A stretch of 64,000 nucleotides of DNA from the NCBI GenBank assembly GCA_963576725.1, contig OY755241.1:57285071-57349070 (forward strand), given 5' to 3'. Each line of letters opens with the position of its first letter. Within the stretch, counting starts at the first letter, position 1. The notes under the pieces were generated by a model. It was not told the origin of the DNA. It made no database searches and saw nothing but the letters and a program-made list of their open reading frames with translations. A program made the position numbers and the translations under genes. Positions 42,547 through 55,126 of the stretch are shown here, piece by piece. The DNA is from Azorinus chamasolen (taxonomy: Eukaryota; Mollusca; Bivalvia; Cardiida; Solecurtidae).

Positions 42547-43989
42547 AACAAGAGGGACAGAGGCCCACATGGCGCTCACCTGAGAACATTGTACGAAAGA
42601 AGCTGACTGGGCAAGACAAAATTTTGATATAGCTATGACCCAGGGGTAATAATTCGAACAATCTCTGTATGGGACCACAATGCAAAGATACATGTCAAAT
42701 ATTAATGATCTGGGCCTTATGATTCAAGAGAAGAAGATTTTAAAAGGTTTTCCTATAAACAAGAGGGCTGATAAGCCCTGGGAAAGGGGCATTTTTGACC
42801 CTGAAGTCATAATTTGACAATTCTGGTCTAGGACTATAAGGCAAAGCTACATGTCAAATATTAAAGGTCAGGGCCTTACGGTTTCAGAGTAGAAGATTAG
42901 AAAGGTTTTCTTATACAAGAATATGTAAAACTGATATAAAAGCCCTGGGGCGGGCCATTTTTGACTGGGAGTCATTATTTGAACAATCTACATGTAGGTA
43001 TAGGACCACACGATAAAGCTGCATGTCAAATACAAAAGGCCTCAAACTTACTGTATGATGCTACATAAGAAATTTGTTTTTTCTAGGACTTATGGTTTTT
43101 GAAAAGAAGATCTTTAAAGTTTCTGACTTGGGTTTTATGCAAATACAGAAATTGACCACGCCCTCTGGCAGCCATGTTTTCTAATGAATCAAAATTCTTT
43201 AAACAACTTTGAAAGTCTATCAATTGACAAACATTTTGGTGAAAATCAAATTGAAATTGGACCAGTAGTTTCGGAGAAGAAGATTTTTCTAGTTTTTGTG
43301 CACGGTTGCCATGGCAACAAGAAAATTACCCCATCCTCAAACATTTAACAACTTTTCGTTCCCCCACCCTACTGATGCTTCTGTTAAAGTTTGGTTGAGT
43401 TTAGGCCAACAGTTTCAGAGAAAACGATATTTAAAGGTTTTCCTAAGTTAAACTGATAAGCCCTTGGGCGGGGCCATTTTTGATCCGGGGGTCATAATTT
43501 GAACCATCTTGATACAGACTCACAACATGATGCTACATAAGAAATTTGGTTGTTCTAGGACGTATGGTTTTTGACAAGAAGAACTTTAAAGGTTTTGACC
43601 TGGGTTGTCAATACTATGTAAATACTGAAATTTACCTCTAGCGGCCATGTTTTTGAACGGATCAAAATTCTTTGAACAACTTTGAAAGTCTATCAATTGA
43701 CAAACATTTTGGTGAAAACAAAATTGAAATTGGACCAGTAGTTTCGGAGAAGAAGATTTTTCTAGAATTTGTGCACGGTTGCCATGGCAACTAGAAATAT
43801 TTACCCCACCCACAAACTTTTAACAACTTTTCGTTCCCCCACCCTATTGATGCTTCTGACAAAGTTTGGTTGAAATCGGGTCAGGGGTTTCAGAGGAGAT
43901 GTCGTTTGAAAATGTGGACGGACGACGGACACCGGACGGAATGTGATCACAATAGCTCATCCTGAGCCTTTGGCTCAGGTGAGCTAATA
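42547..43989 (+). mobile_element. Hairpin-ended element, tandem to the previous
   Basis: Left AACAAGAGGGACAGAGGCCC, right TCATCCTGAGCCTTTGGCTC and AGGTGAGCTAATAAA. It starts six bases after the preceding element ends. Two long units (about 430 bp) share 'gttgccatggcaac' and 'caccctattgatgcttctg'. Confidence 0.65.
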
Positions 43990-44870
43990 AAAGCAATGGA
44001 ATATTATATATTTGTGACACTCAATCGCTGATAGTTTGTCTTTTGGTGTATTATCTTAAACCTTTGGTTTATATAAAGATGTTCTGATATCACCATGGCA
44101 CTTTTAATTTGAAAGTATATTCATTTGATAGATCTAGTTCTGGTAGTTTTCTCAAATTATTTCAGATGAATACTTTTTTATGCATTTCATCTTATTTGAT
44201 TTTGAATTTGTTTATAAAGGTCAGTTTTGGAAAGAAATTCACATGTTTTAATCTTGGGACCATTTTAACCCTTTCAGAGCTAAATTTTAAAATGAACTTT
44301 CCCATGGTTAATTTTGGGGGCTCATTTTGATCATTCAAAGGAGGAACTATTCAAAATTTTACTTGAAATCTATATACTTTGTTGTATTTCTAACAACAGG
44401 GCATGGCAAACAGTGCTGACCATGATGAGAGGGCTTATTTAGGAAAAAACACATATTTGCATGTCCTACACGCAAAGGGTTAAGACTGCTACAGACCTGT
44501 CCCAAAATTAGGACCTCTACAGACCAAATAACATGTTCTATGACTTAAAGTCTTTTGATGAAAATTTTTCTCTTGGGACCAAACTCTGTTCCTGGGACAA
44601 AATAATGGTCCTAAGACTTTTGATGAAATGCAACCCAGATATACATACATAGCAAGAGATAACAAGAGGAGCCTACTAGTTTTGTGCTGGGAGCTACATC
44701 TTTTCTGTGGCTTTGTCACCTTATTTGTATTAGACCTGACACTACAACTCTGTTGTACACCATCCTGTTGGAATACTGGCACAGCCTCCATACCTTCCTT
44801 TGTTGCATCTGGAACTAGCATAAAGATACAAAAGTCACACAGTTTGCAAGGAGTTTTGTACTAGGGGAAT
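43990..44870. other. Unique sequence, decayed fragments
   Basis: Coding-like minus-strand stretches at 44650-44820 (contains EAVPVFQQDGVQQSCSVRS) lack a splice pattern I trust. A decayed palindrome arm lies at 44400-44440. Confidence 0.35.
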
Positions 44871-45106
44871 AATAGAGAGGTTTCGAATTCTTACTTGTAC
44901 TTGTACGTGTACGTGTGGCTACACGTACACGTACGCGTACACGTATTTTCAAAATCATGTTTCGAAATTGGATAACATGAACGCGTACGGGTAATTTATC
45001 ATAATGCAAAATAAGTAAATTTATGTAATTCCTTAATGTTTTTACGAGATATACAGCAGCCATGGTTGGTGTGGAAATGTATGTGTCCAAAAAATAAACG
45101 GGGACA

Positions 45107-45112
<6 letters not shown>

Positions 45113-45155
<43 letters not shown>

Positions 45156-45698
45156 AAAAAGACAAAGAGAGAAAGAGAGAGAGAGAGGAGAAATAGAGAG
45201 AGCGAGAGAGGCGAAAGAGAGAGAGAGGAGAAATAGAGAGAGAGCGAGAGAGGCGAAAGAGAGAGAGGGAGAGAGACATAGACAAAGAATCAAAGAGAGA
45301 CAAAAATAGAGACAGAGAGAGAATGATAGAGAGACAGAGAAAGATAGATAGAGAGACAGATATATAGACAGACTGACAGGCAGACAAACAGACAGACATA
45401 CATACAGACAGAGACAAGAGACATACAGATACAAAGACAGAGGGAAACATAGACAGACAGACAGACAGAATGGGAGAATGGGAGATATCTACATAAATAA
45501 AGAATAAAACAAAATAAAAAATGACTGCATGCAGGACCCTCACATCTCCTTTTCGGAATTAATGACAGACTTTTTTGACATGTCAGAAAACGACATGTCC
45601 CTCAGTCTTTTGATAGAACCCACCAACACCCAACCCCATCTTCCTATGGGATAGGTCTGTGAACAGTCAGAAGACCAATGTGTGTGAGAGAGAGAGAG

Positions 45699-45749
<51 letters not shown>

Positions 45750-45770
45750 GGGAGCGGATACAGTTTGGTT
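45113..45770. repeat. (GA)n and (GACA)n microsatellite tracts
   Basis: About 45113-45480 is GAGAGA grading into GACAGACAGACA. A second pure GA block lies at 45686-45750. The 242- and 130-residue Ser/Leu-rich minus-strand frames are translations of this tract. Confidence 0.85.
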
Positions 45771-45839
45771 TGTTTGTTTACGTCCGTTTAGACAAGAACT
45801 GCCATCTAAGGGCTAATTTGACGGCAATTGACTCCTCAG

Positions 45840-46270
45840 AGAGAGGGGAGCGGATACAGAGAACCCGGGCGCGATTCCCTACTCTAATTATCGAAAGAGT
45901 TATTTGATTTTTTTAGATGCCTAGTGTAAATCACTGACGCATCCGACCTCGGTTTATAAAGTCTCATACGAAAGACTTGGTCCGGCGGGGGTCGAACTCA
46001 CTCACGACCCCTGGTATTGGAGCCGAGCGCAACTACTACTCGACCACGTGGTCCACGTCTGACGGAGAACCCGGATGCGATGCCGTACTCTTATTAGAGA
46101 AAGTCAGTTCTCTGGTCCTTTAGATGCCCACTGTAAAGCACTGATACATATGATCATACCTCGGTTTATCAAGTCTTATCCGAAATATTTGGTCCGGCGG
46201 GGGTCAAACTCACGACCCTGGCATTGTAGTCGAGCACAACTACGTAGCACTTGACCGCGTCCGCCGGTAG
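45840..46270 (-). repeat. Two SINE copies in tandem
   Basis: The unit 'agatgcc.agtgtaaa.cactga' to 'ggtccggcgggggtc.aactcacgacccctgg' occurs at about 45900-46055 and 46075-46265. It is related to 285-545. A B-box-like GTTCGACCCCCGCCGG on the minus strand supports a tRNA origin. Confidence 0.5.
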
Positions 46271-47169
46271 TCTGGTGGATCCATAAAGGAACAAAGCATA
46301 GGAAATAGGCTAAGTGTTTTATCTTGAGCCCTATTGGTCGGCATCCCGACTACAATTTGAAGGTGTTGACTGTCGCCGCAAGGGATGGGAGATCTAGCTT
46401 CGAGGATGCAATTTCAAGCGCTTGGAGGGACGATAAATCTTATTAGCTACAACAACAACACAACAGAATAGGTCTACATATCATATGATAGACTCACATG
46501 AACGTTTGTCAAAGTGTAATGCAACTATTTAGTCTGCTGTCTATAACGTGTGGCCGTGTCACGTAGTGCGCTATTAAACATCTTTATTTTAAATTTCTCA
46601 AGTAAATCAACACTTCTGGCACGATTAGAAAGGTTTGTACTAACATTCTGTCAACAAATATTGCAATAAACAATACGAGAAATTGGAATAAAACGATGAT
46701 AAACCTACACGTTTTTCTGTTACGCGTAGACTGTACATTACACGTTGATGACTTGTAAATCCGAAGATAGGCACGCATATATTGATGACGTCACGATGGT
46801 TTCTGCACATTTTAGTCGAGCTACAAGTACACGTACCCGTACAAGTAAAAATCGAAACCTCTCTATTATCTGTCAAATAGTTTTGCGAGAAAACAGCGGA
46901 CAAAAAAATGTTGACGGACGAACGGATGGACTTACGGACAGACAGGGCCACGCCAATATACGACCACCTTTAGTAGGTGGGTGTATAAAAATATGAGGAC
47001 ATTGCGACAACTATGTCGAGCTGACCGCAAGAGGGCTCGACAAAAAAAGGGTCAATAGTCACCCCTATTTTGTACTGGTCTAATAAGCACCAGTACAATC
47101 AGATACACACACACAGTCCCCCAAGATCACACTGAGGTATTCACCCGCAAAGATGACAAGACAATTGTT

Positions 47170-48195
47170 AAACAAAGGCCAACAGGCCCTATGGCGCTCA
47201 CCAGAGACATTAGAATATGATAAGGACTGTACATGTAGATGTCTCCAAAAGCTTTTCGAAATGATCAAGGTGGTCATTCTGAGTAAGGTTCACAAAGTAC
47301 ATGCTAAAAATATCACCCACTGACCTACTTTTTAGTCTGACAGGGCTAAAAGTATGGCCCCTAGAGAACTATGAAGCTTTTCTTATGATTTGACCTACTG
47401 ACCCACTTTTTGAACCAACATAACCCACACCAATACATTGCCTAGATTTTGTCAAGGTGGTAATTCTGAAAAAGTTTTATGAAGTTGGGGCTAAAAGTAT
47501 TGATCCTAGAGTGTTTGGAAGTTTTTTCTAGGCATTGACCTACTGACCTACTTTTTAACCCAATGTAATCCATATTTATATAGTGCCTAGATTTTGTCAA
47601 TGAGGATCATTTTGAGCAAGTGTCAATAACATTGGGAAAAAGATTTGGCTCCTAGAGTGTCAAAAAGCTGATTCTGTGATTTGACCTACTGACCTACTTT
47701 ATGACCCGAAACTACCTATATTCTGGTATGGCCTAAATTTCATTAAGGATATGACCATGATAAAGTTTCATAAAGATATAGCCATAAATACAACTCCTAG
47801 AAAGTTCAATATTACCATATATGGAAAAATGACCACGCCCTCTGGCGGCCATGTTTTTTGACGGATCAAAATTCTTTTAACAACTTTTAAAGTCAATCAC
47901 ATTTTGGTGAAAACCAAATTCAAATCGGACAAGTCGTTCTGGAGAAGAAGATTTTTCTAGATATTGTGCATGGTTGCCATGGCAACAATACTGATGGCCC
48001 CACCCAATATCTTTGAACAACTTTTGAAGCTCACAATCACAGTATGTGTCTGACCAAGTTTGATTACAATTGGACTGTTGGTTTCAGAGAAGAAGTCATT
48101 TGTAATTGTTGACGGACAGACAGACAGACGGATGACAGACACAGGGGTATCACAATAGCTCACCTTGAGTACTTTGTGCTCTGGTTAGCTAAAAA
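47170..48195 (+). mobile_element. Hairpin-ended tandem-core element
   Basis: Left AACAAAGGCCAACAGGCCC with 'tatggcgctcaccagag', right CACCTTGAGTACTTTGTGC and TCTGGTTAGCTAAAAA. About 80-85% similar by eye to 25992-27161, including 'aaagcttttcgaaatgatcaag'. Confidence 0.65.
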
Positions 48196-48520
48196 CATAC
48201 AGAGCTACATGAATACCAAGTGTTAAAACTACTTACAGAGACACATATACTAAGCATAGTTTATATGTATACATTTTAAGTTTAAAACTTAAAGTGTGTT
48301 GACTGAATATGGCTTATAGACTTGAAACAAATGTTAATTACGGTCAATCAAACCGGCAGAATCTAGGTCTGACATTCATAATAGTGAGATTAAGTGCTAA
48401 TTTTCACATGTATTTATGTCTGGCTAACACAAATACTTGCGAAATTTAGCATGAACCGAAATATGACGTCTTAGTTAATGTACTGTGGGTATGTTATGGA
48501 TTAAATAAATTCAAGCTTAC
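48196..48520. other. Intronic unique sequence
   Basis: Between the repeat element and the middle exon of the recombinase-like gene; nothing else is recognisable. Confidence 0.5.
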
Positions 48521-48589
48521 TTTCAGTCAAGTCATCTGCTTCATGGACTTCCTCTTCATCACCCTCACTGTCACTGCTTACAACCTTAT
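48521..48589 (-). CDS. Middle exon: acidic linker of recombinase-like protein
   Basis: The acceptor TTTTTCTTTGACAG and donor GTAAGC border 69 nt, entering and leaving in phase 1. It continues the large exon as LEL-D-KVVSSDSEGDEEEVHEAD and passes one base to the last exon. It is strongly acidic and probably disordered. The exact phase match on both sides is the main support. Confidence 0.65.
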
Positions 48590-48827
48590 CTGTCAAAGAA
48601 AAAATGACACTATCATGACCCTGCATCACTGAAAAAAGACTGTACTTTTTCCAGGAGTTCTAAATGCTGACTCAGACTCCAGCCTTAGAACCTTTCTGTC
48701 CAAAGTTTTATTTGGATAAAATTGTAAATGTGTTACAAGCTTTTCCTATATTTTTGCCTGTACCCTAGTGTTGTATCCCAGAATCGAACCTGGTCTATAT
48801 TTTACACAAACAATCATTCTGAACAAA

Positions 48828-49665
48828 TAACAAGGGCCACTATGGCCCTATATCGCTCACCTGGTCAACATGTAACCATGTACACCATGTGACCTAGTTT
48901 TTGACCGGACATGACCCACATTCAAACTTGACCTAGATATCAATAAGACAAACATTTTGATAAAGTTTCATAAAGATCCAATGAGATTTGTAGTCTCTAG
49001 AGTGTAAACAAGGGTTTTCCATGATTTGACCTAGTGACCTAGTTGTTGACCCAACATAACCCACATACAAACTTGACCTCAATTTCAAGACAAACATTTT
49101 GATCAAGTTTCATGAAGATCCAATGAGATATGTAGTCTCTAGAGTGTTAACAAGGTTTTTCCATAATTTGACCTAGTGACCTACTTTTTGACCCTACATG
49201 ACCACAATTTAAACTTGACCTAGATTTCATTAAGCCAAACATTTTGATCAAGTTTCATGAAGATCCAATGAAATTTGTAGTCTGTAGAGTGTTAACAAGG
49301 TATTTCGATAATTTGACCTAGTGACCTAGTTATTAACAGGATATGACCCACATTCAAACTTGACCTAGATTTCATTGAGGCAAACATTGTGACTAAGTTT
49401 CATGAAGATCCAATGAAATTTGTAGTCTCTAGAGTTTTAACAAGGTTTTTCCATGATTTGACCCTAGTGACCTAGTTTTTGACCGGACATGACCTACATT
49501 CAAACTTGACCTAGATTTCATTGAGGCAAACATTGTGACTAAGTTTCATCAAGACCCAATGAGATTTGTAGCTGCTAGAGTGTTAACAAACAATTGTGGA
49601 CGGACGACGGACATCTAGCGATCCTAAAAGCTCACCTTGGCACTACGTGCCAGGTGAGCTAAAAA
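48828..49665 (+). mobile_element. Hairpin-ended element with DR2-type core
   Basis: Left AACAAGGGCCACTATGGCCC, right CACCTTGGCACTACGTGCC and AGGTGAGCTAAAAAA. Five units of about 145 bp with TTGACCTAGTGACCTAG and variants. Confidence 0.7.
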
Positions 49666-49742
49666 ATGTGACCCCATCTACAAAATGTTTCCGTAAGATT
49701 TTATCTGTTGATGAAACTCTTGGTTAATAAATTCAAACTTCA

Positions 49743-50060
49743 ACAAGAGATGTGTGTAAAACATATATGCCCCCACCCCCTTCCCATTGGGATGTTGACC
49801 TTGACCTACTGACCTAAAAAGGAATGGGGATCATCTTCTCATCATGGTAAACCTCCCTACCAAATATGAGAACTGTTGGATAAATGATGGACGAGATATT
49901 GATCAGAAACCATAACAATGATATCATAGCACTGGATGACCTTGACCTACTGATCTTAAAAGAATTAGGGGTCATCTACTTGACAAACCTCCCTACTAAA
50001 TATATGAACTATTGCATGAATGATTGACGAGATATTGATTGGAAACTATGACTATGATTA
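49743..50060 (+). repeat. Fragment beginning AACAAGAGATGTGTG
   Basis: Two units of 'gaccttgacctactgacc' sequence with 'gacgagatattgat'. The right end is missing. Confidence 0.45.
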
Positions 50061-50064
50061 TCAT

Positions 50065-50475
50065 TAGGGTAGGACACCGGTACTCGGTATCGAAACAGTA
50101 TCGAGAATCGTTTAAATTTGTAATGGATCGTAACTGTTTAAAAAAAAATACCGGTGTTTTGTTGATACTTGAGGCGTTTGGAAAAGCTTCAAATTCTCAC
50201 TGAATCCTCATAGTTTCCAGGTTTCACAATTCATGAATAAGAAAGATGACTTCTTCAGTCCTCTTTCTTAACTTTAACAGAATCTAAACATAAGTAATTG
50301 ATTATAAATTAGACAAAACCTATGGTAATTCTGCTTAATCTTTAAGCCCAAACCTTACTTATCAGCCATGTTCCTGTGTCAGTTTTGAGTATCACATGGT
50401 ATTGAAAAGTATCATTAAAATACCGGTATCATTTCCTTGGTATCGGTATCGTATCGTACCGTTTCGTTCTTTACA
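50065..50475. mobile_element. Possible element with CGGTATCG-rich ends
   Basis: The left portion has ACCGGTACTCGGTATCGAAA and the right portion GGTATCGGTATCGTATCG with TACCGTTTCG, partly inverted. The interior is unique, with ACCGGTATC repeats. Target duplications are not clear. Confidence 0.35.
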
Positions 50476-50532
50476 ATTATTGCAAACTTTAACAATAAAC
50501 TTAACCAAGAGAACCTATATTTTTATAAGTCC

Positions 50533-51193
50533 AACAAGAGCTGTCAGAAGAGCAGCAAAGCTCGCCTAAAGGGGACATCTTTGATTGCGAAACCTAAACA
50601 TGAGTCCTTAGTTCAAGGTCAAGGTCACTGGGGTAAAAATTTCGGTGTGCATGGAAAGGTCTTGTCCATATACACATACACATGCATACCAAATATCAAA
50701 GCAATATCACCAAATATCAAAGCAATATCTTAAGTCATTAAGAAATAAATTACAAAATTGTTACAATTATTTCAAAACTTAAACGCAAATTTCGAAACTT
50801 AAACACAGACTTTAAGTTCAAGGTCAAGGGTGTGAAAATGTATATGTGTATGGAAAAGTCTTGTCCATACACACATGCATACCAAATATCAAAGCAACAT
50901 CTCAAGGCATAAAGAACTTATGAATGTTTTTCGAAACTAAATCACAGATTTCAGATTTTGAAACTTAAACGCGGACACTAAGTTCCAGGTCAAGGTCACT
51001 AGGGTAAAAACAAATTGTGTGCATTGAAAGTTCTTGGCCATGTTCACATACATACCAAATATAAAAAGCAATACTTTACAATAGCAGGAAGTTATTAGAG
51101 TTTATCTGAAATTTGTGGAAGCTGCCACGGACAGATGCTGGGGTACAGCAAGAACTTGTCGTTTTCAACTTTGTAAAACGGCGAGCTAGAAAG
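50533..51193 (+). mobile_element. Hairpin-ended element, CAAAGCTCGCC subtype
   Basis: Left AACAAGAGCTGTCAGAAGAG with 'agcaaagctcgcc', right CAACTTTGTAAAACGGCGAG and CTAGAAA. Three core units of about 170 bp have 'accaaatatcaaagcaatatc' and AAGGTCAAGGTCACT. Confidence 0.55.
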
Positions 51194-52199
51194 TTCCAAA
51201 TCTTATGCAAAATGCAGACTACTGACAAAGGTAATTTACTACATTTCTAACACCAAACTATATGTCGTGAACACATTTTTCATAATAAAATCTTAAGTGT
51301 TTCAAGATGAAGTGGACTTTATTCACTATAATGGCCGCCAACCATTGCTTGCACCAAATCTTAACACAGTTTTGAATAACTTGAGATATCACTGAAAATG
51401 ATTAATACCCCCCCCCCCACCCAAGTAAAAGTTTTTGTCTCATGACATTCAGTCTTTGTAACATAATACAAATACATAAATGGGCCATAACTCATTCAAC
51501 TGTGTCAACTTGCAACATGCATGTCTTCACTTGCTAATAAGACATAAGAAGTTTCATTTATTTCCATTAAATAGTAACTCAGAATTAAAGTAGCTCAGAC
51601 AAAAAGCTACTTATTCAATTGAAAATTGACCAAAGGGCCATAACTCTGTGAAAAATCATTCAACCATGACAACCTTGCAATATGCATGTTTTCACTTGTT
51701 AATAAGACAGCATATGAAGTTTCATTAATTTCCATTGAATAGTTTTCAGAAATAGTGCGGACATACAGCTACAGACTGACAGATGGGGGTATAATCACAG
51801 TTGTTTTAAGACACAGCCAATGTGTAGTCAGAGTAACACATCATTGATTGTGTGTAATAAGGTTCTAAGTAACTATTAATTTAATTGGCACTTAAAACCT
51901 TATTGCTCTCAACCCCAGACATGTTGTTTGGACTCTTTAGTTATACAAAATGTACAAAAGAATATTTGCAATTCTAACAATGCAGCTTATAAAGCTATAT
52001 AGTGGTTCAAAAAGGTGCTATGAACAAAAAACATTAGCCAAGAGGTGGGAATTATTAAAGTCCAAAAATGGCCATAATTTTAGCAAAATGCAGTCTAAAG
52101 TAAATACTCAACTAATAACCATAAATGAATATGACAAGTTTCAAAGCAAAAGCTTAAACGAATTATGAGACAAGTGGAGCAGGTGATGAAAGGTAAGCT
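51194..52199. repeat. Tandem units and unique intronic sequence
   Basis: 51480-51780 holds two units with 'gggccataactc' and 'aataagacat.agaagtttcat'. No exon of the flanking gene is recognised between 48590 and 53134. Confidence 0.4.
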
Positions 52200-52976
52200 A
52201 TAATCTTAGGTCATATGAAAAGCTTAAAGTAGTCTTTTGAGTATAAGAAATCGTTTTGTGTGATGATTTGACCTAGTGACCTGACAAGACTCATATTTAA
52301 ACTTGACCTAGATTTCTATAAGACAAATAGTCTGATAAAATTTCAGCAAGATTCAATAGCATTTGTAGCCTCTAGAGTGTTAACAAAATTATTCTATGAT
52401 TTGACCTATTGACCTAGTTTATAACGACAGGTGACCCATATTCAACCTTGACCTAGACTACATGCAGGATAACACATAAACAAATTTCTTTATTAATTGA
52501 GTTCAAACTGTGGCCCCTAAAGTGTTGAAAAGGTTTTTCTACAATTTGACCTAGTAACCTAGTGTTTGACCCCACATAACCCACATTCAAATTTACCCTG
52601 GATTTCAATGAGGCAAACATTCTGACCAATTTTCATAAAAATCTGATGAGATATGTAGCCTCTAGAGTGTTAACAAGACCTAGACCTAGACCTAGATTTC
52701 ACCCAGGGCAATACACAAACCAATTTACTTAAAGATAAAATTCAAAATGCGGTCTCTAGAGTGTTAAGTTTTTAATATGATTTGACCTGGTGACCTAGTT
52801 TCTGACCCGACATGATCCTCATTCGTAAAGACAAATATTGTGACCAAGTTTCATGAAGATTGAGTGAAATTTGTAGCCACTAGAGCGTTAAAAAACCAAT
52901 TGTGGACGACAGACGACGGACATCCAGAGATACTAACAGCTCACCATGAGCACTTCATGCTCTGGTGAGCTAAAAA
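52200..52976 (+). mobile_element. Hairpin-ended DR2-type element, left end lost
   Basis: The right end CACCATGAGCACTTCATGC and TCTGGTGAGCTAAAAA is preceded by GGACGACAGACGACGG. Four or five diverged 145-bp units. One unit has a local 'cctagacctagacctag' expansion. Confidence 0.55.
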
Positions 52977-53134
52977 TAAAACTAAGAGCTACAAATGTTG
53001 AGCTTGTTAAAAAACCAATATTCAGATGCCTTTTTCATTAACAGATAACCTGATGATTGATCAATTTATCATTTAACCAGTTAATCATTGCCATCAATAA
53101 TTCATAATTTATTGGTTTTAACATCTAATCTTAC

Positions 53135-55126
53135 CTAATTCAAGATCTATGTCATCAATGGACATCCCGTTGAACTGTCCTATTGTTCCCTTGTTGAAGG
53201 CTGTCAGAAGACGTCCCATCCTAGCCACTTCAATTATCTCTTGAGGGAGACGATAGAAAGACCTGTGTATATTTATGTCATGTCCCATAAAACCTGCCAA
53301 CACTTCCAAATCGTGTTTGCTGAGATTCAAAATCTGTACCACTGTGGCAACATGCTTTCTCAATTTAGTGCTTGTAACACTTTCTGGGCATTCCAGCCTT
53401 GCTTCTTGTGCATATTGTCTTAAAACATCCGCACTTCTAAGGGGAAACAGCGAACTACAATTTGCTCTTGCAAAAATATATGCATTTCCTTGATCTACAC
53501 CTGCATCTACTCTGTATCTAAGTAAAAGATCAATGCTCTTTTCTATGTCCTGAGTAAGGAGAACTGCGACAGTACGATCCCTTTTCCCACGAATTTCCAC
53601 TCTTGACAGTGTAGTCAGAAGGACTTTTTCTGTTTCACTTAGCGATTCTTCTACTTCTTTAGGTGCCTGCTCTGATTTATTTCTTCTGTTTTCATACTGC
53701 ACTACTTTCATTCTTTCGGTTTCTCCGCCACGCCGTCTATTGAACATAACAAGTTTTGCAAGTGTCACTTTATTGAGAAGCTCCCAGTTACCTTTGGAAA
53801 ATCCCTCTTCCAAATTTTCTGTCAATGATTCTGAGGTTCTCTGAAGGTATGTCTGGAGCTTTGAAATGTCTTCAGACAGAGGCAGCATCTTCTTCTTGTT
53901 TCTCTTGTTGTCAGTAAGTGTATGGAGGGCACTGAAAGAAATTTCATTCGTCCATTCCTCTTCACAAACATTTATGAAATCAATGGCTTTTTCCTTTTGT
54001 ACAGAATCACTTGCTATCATTGATTCTGTTCTTAGTATTCTTGCTGCCTTCTTTAGGAGATGACCAAGCTTCAATGCTAGGGATGGATTTGTGTATTTGT
54101 TTGTTTTATCATCATACTGACATAGTGCTTTTGTAACTGTAATCACAAGAGGAAATCTTCTTGCATCAATAATGTCACTTAATCTTATTATCTTATTGTC
54201 AAACATCCTAGCTTTTACAAGGAATCTTCCCAGTTCTCTCATTTTTTGACTTATGTGGTTGTGAAGATGCATCTGACTGCCATGCTTCTTGTATAATTTC
54301 TCTCCTACCTTTAATATGATAGGGTCATTTTTCACTGCTATAGACACTTCATCTCCTGACATCCGACTAATTACATCCTCCTTCAGGCCTTGACTAACTT
54401 CAACCGAAGAAGGCAGTAACAATCTGGCTTCTGCCTGTACATTTCTTCCCTTCTTGTGGTTTTCATTGAAACGACAAGTTTGCTTGTGTCTCCATAAACT
54501 CCACTTTAAAAAAAAGCCCAAGCAAAACTCACATGGAAGATAATCATGGGCTGATGTTGGTTCAGAGCTTCTTATAATTGTAATAAGAACACCTTCACCT
54601 TTTCTTAACACGTTGGTGTTGTGTTTATAGTCGCCGGCATTTCTTAGTTTTTCCCACGCAAGATTTCTCTCTTTTGATCCTGACGGGTAACTTAATACCC
54701 TTTGAATTTCACTTTCTTTTGAATGTATAGAAGAAAGATAGTGTTTTCTAATATTAGTAGAACTATTATCATCACAAAAAAGACAAAAGTGGATTTTATC
54801 CCATTTCCTTTTTTCTCCATAATTCCTGCTCTGTTGCACTTCTAAAGCATTTGTTCTATCTGAAGATTTTGTAACATCCTCATCCAAGGATGTTACTTTA
54901 TCAACCTGGATTTTTGGTCTTTTTCTATGGACAGGTTTTGTTGTGACTTTTCGTTTTACAGTAAGAGCTGGAAATATTTCTATAATCTCTGATGTATCCG
55001 AGTCTGAACTACAAGAATCTTTTAAAATGTAGTTTGGATCATGCAGGGAATCATCATAACCTTCAGTAATTGAAACATCAGAGTCATAACCATCTCTATA
55101 CCAAGCAGTTTCTCGACGGATGAACT
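53135..55126 (-). CDS. Large exon: zinc-finger and tyrosine-recombinase-like core
   Basis: The longest reading frame in the window (683 codons open from an ATG at 55169; numbering from that Met). The acceptor TTTTTTTAAACTTTCAG at about 55127 suggests the true exon starts there in phase 1, so the first 14 residues are probably not translated and the real N-terminus lies upstream. A Ser/Asp-rich acidic stretch (about 27-62) precedes a basic KRKV..HRKRPK patch. Zinc fingers are C129/C132/H143/H149 and C213/C216/H228/C232. The core resembles tyrosine recombinases: box I NRRRGGE (477-483), a beta-hairpin lysine near K529, LRKHVAT with R604, GH at 629-630 and Y639 nine residues on, exactly the GH-to-Tyr spacing of XerD-type enzymes. 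The usual HxxR histidine is T601. It ends in donor GTAAGATT. Crypton-like origin is plausible; catalytic activity is not shown. Confidence 0.7.

Larger units (their letters stand above)
44871..46867. mobile_element. 2-kb TIR-bounded element with GA microsatellites and SINE remnants
   Basis: The left end AATAGAGAGGTTTCGAATTC with following TTACTTGTACTTGTACGTGT is the inverse of the right end ACACGTACCCGTACAAGTAA with ATCGAAACCTCTCTATT. The left end is followed by an internal palindrome of ACACGTACACGTACGCGTAC type. The interior holds (GA)n tracts and SINE-like sequence. No transposase remains. The ends are not those of the pogo-like MITEs. Confidence 0.6.

Noticed and set aside
44815..45543. 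242-residue and overlapping 130-residue minus-strand open frames
   Set aside because: They are Ser/Leu/Cys-rich translations of a (GA)n/(GACA)n microsatellite and have no gene structure.
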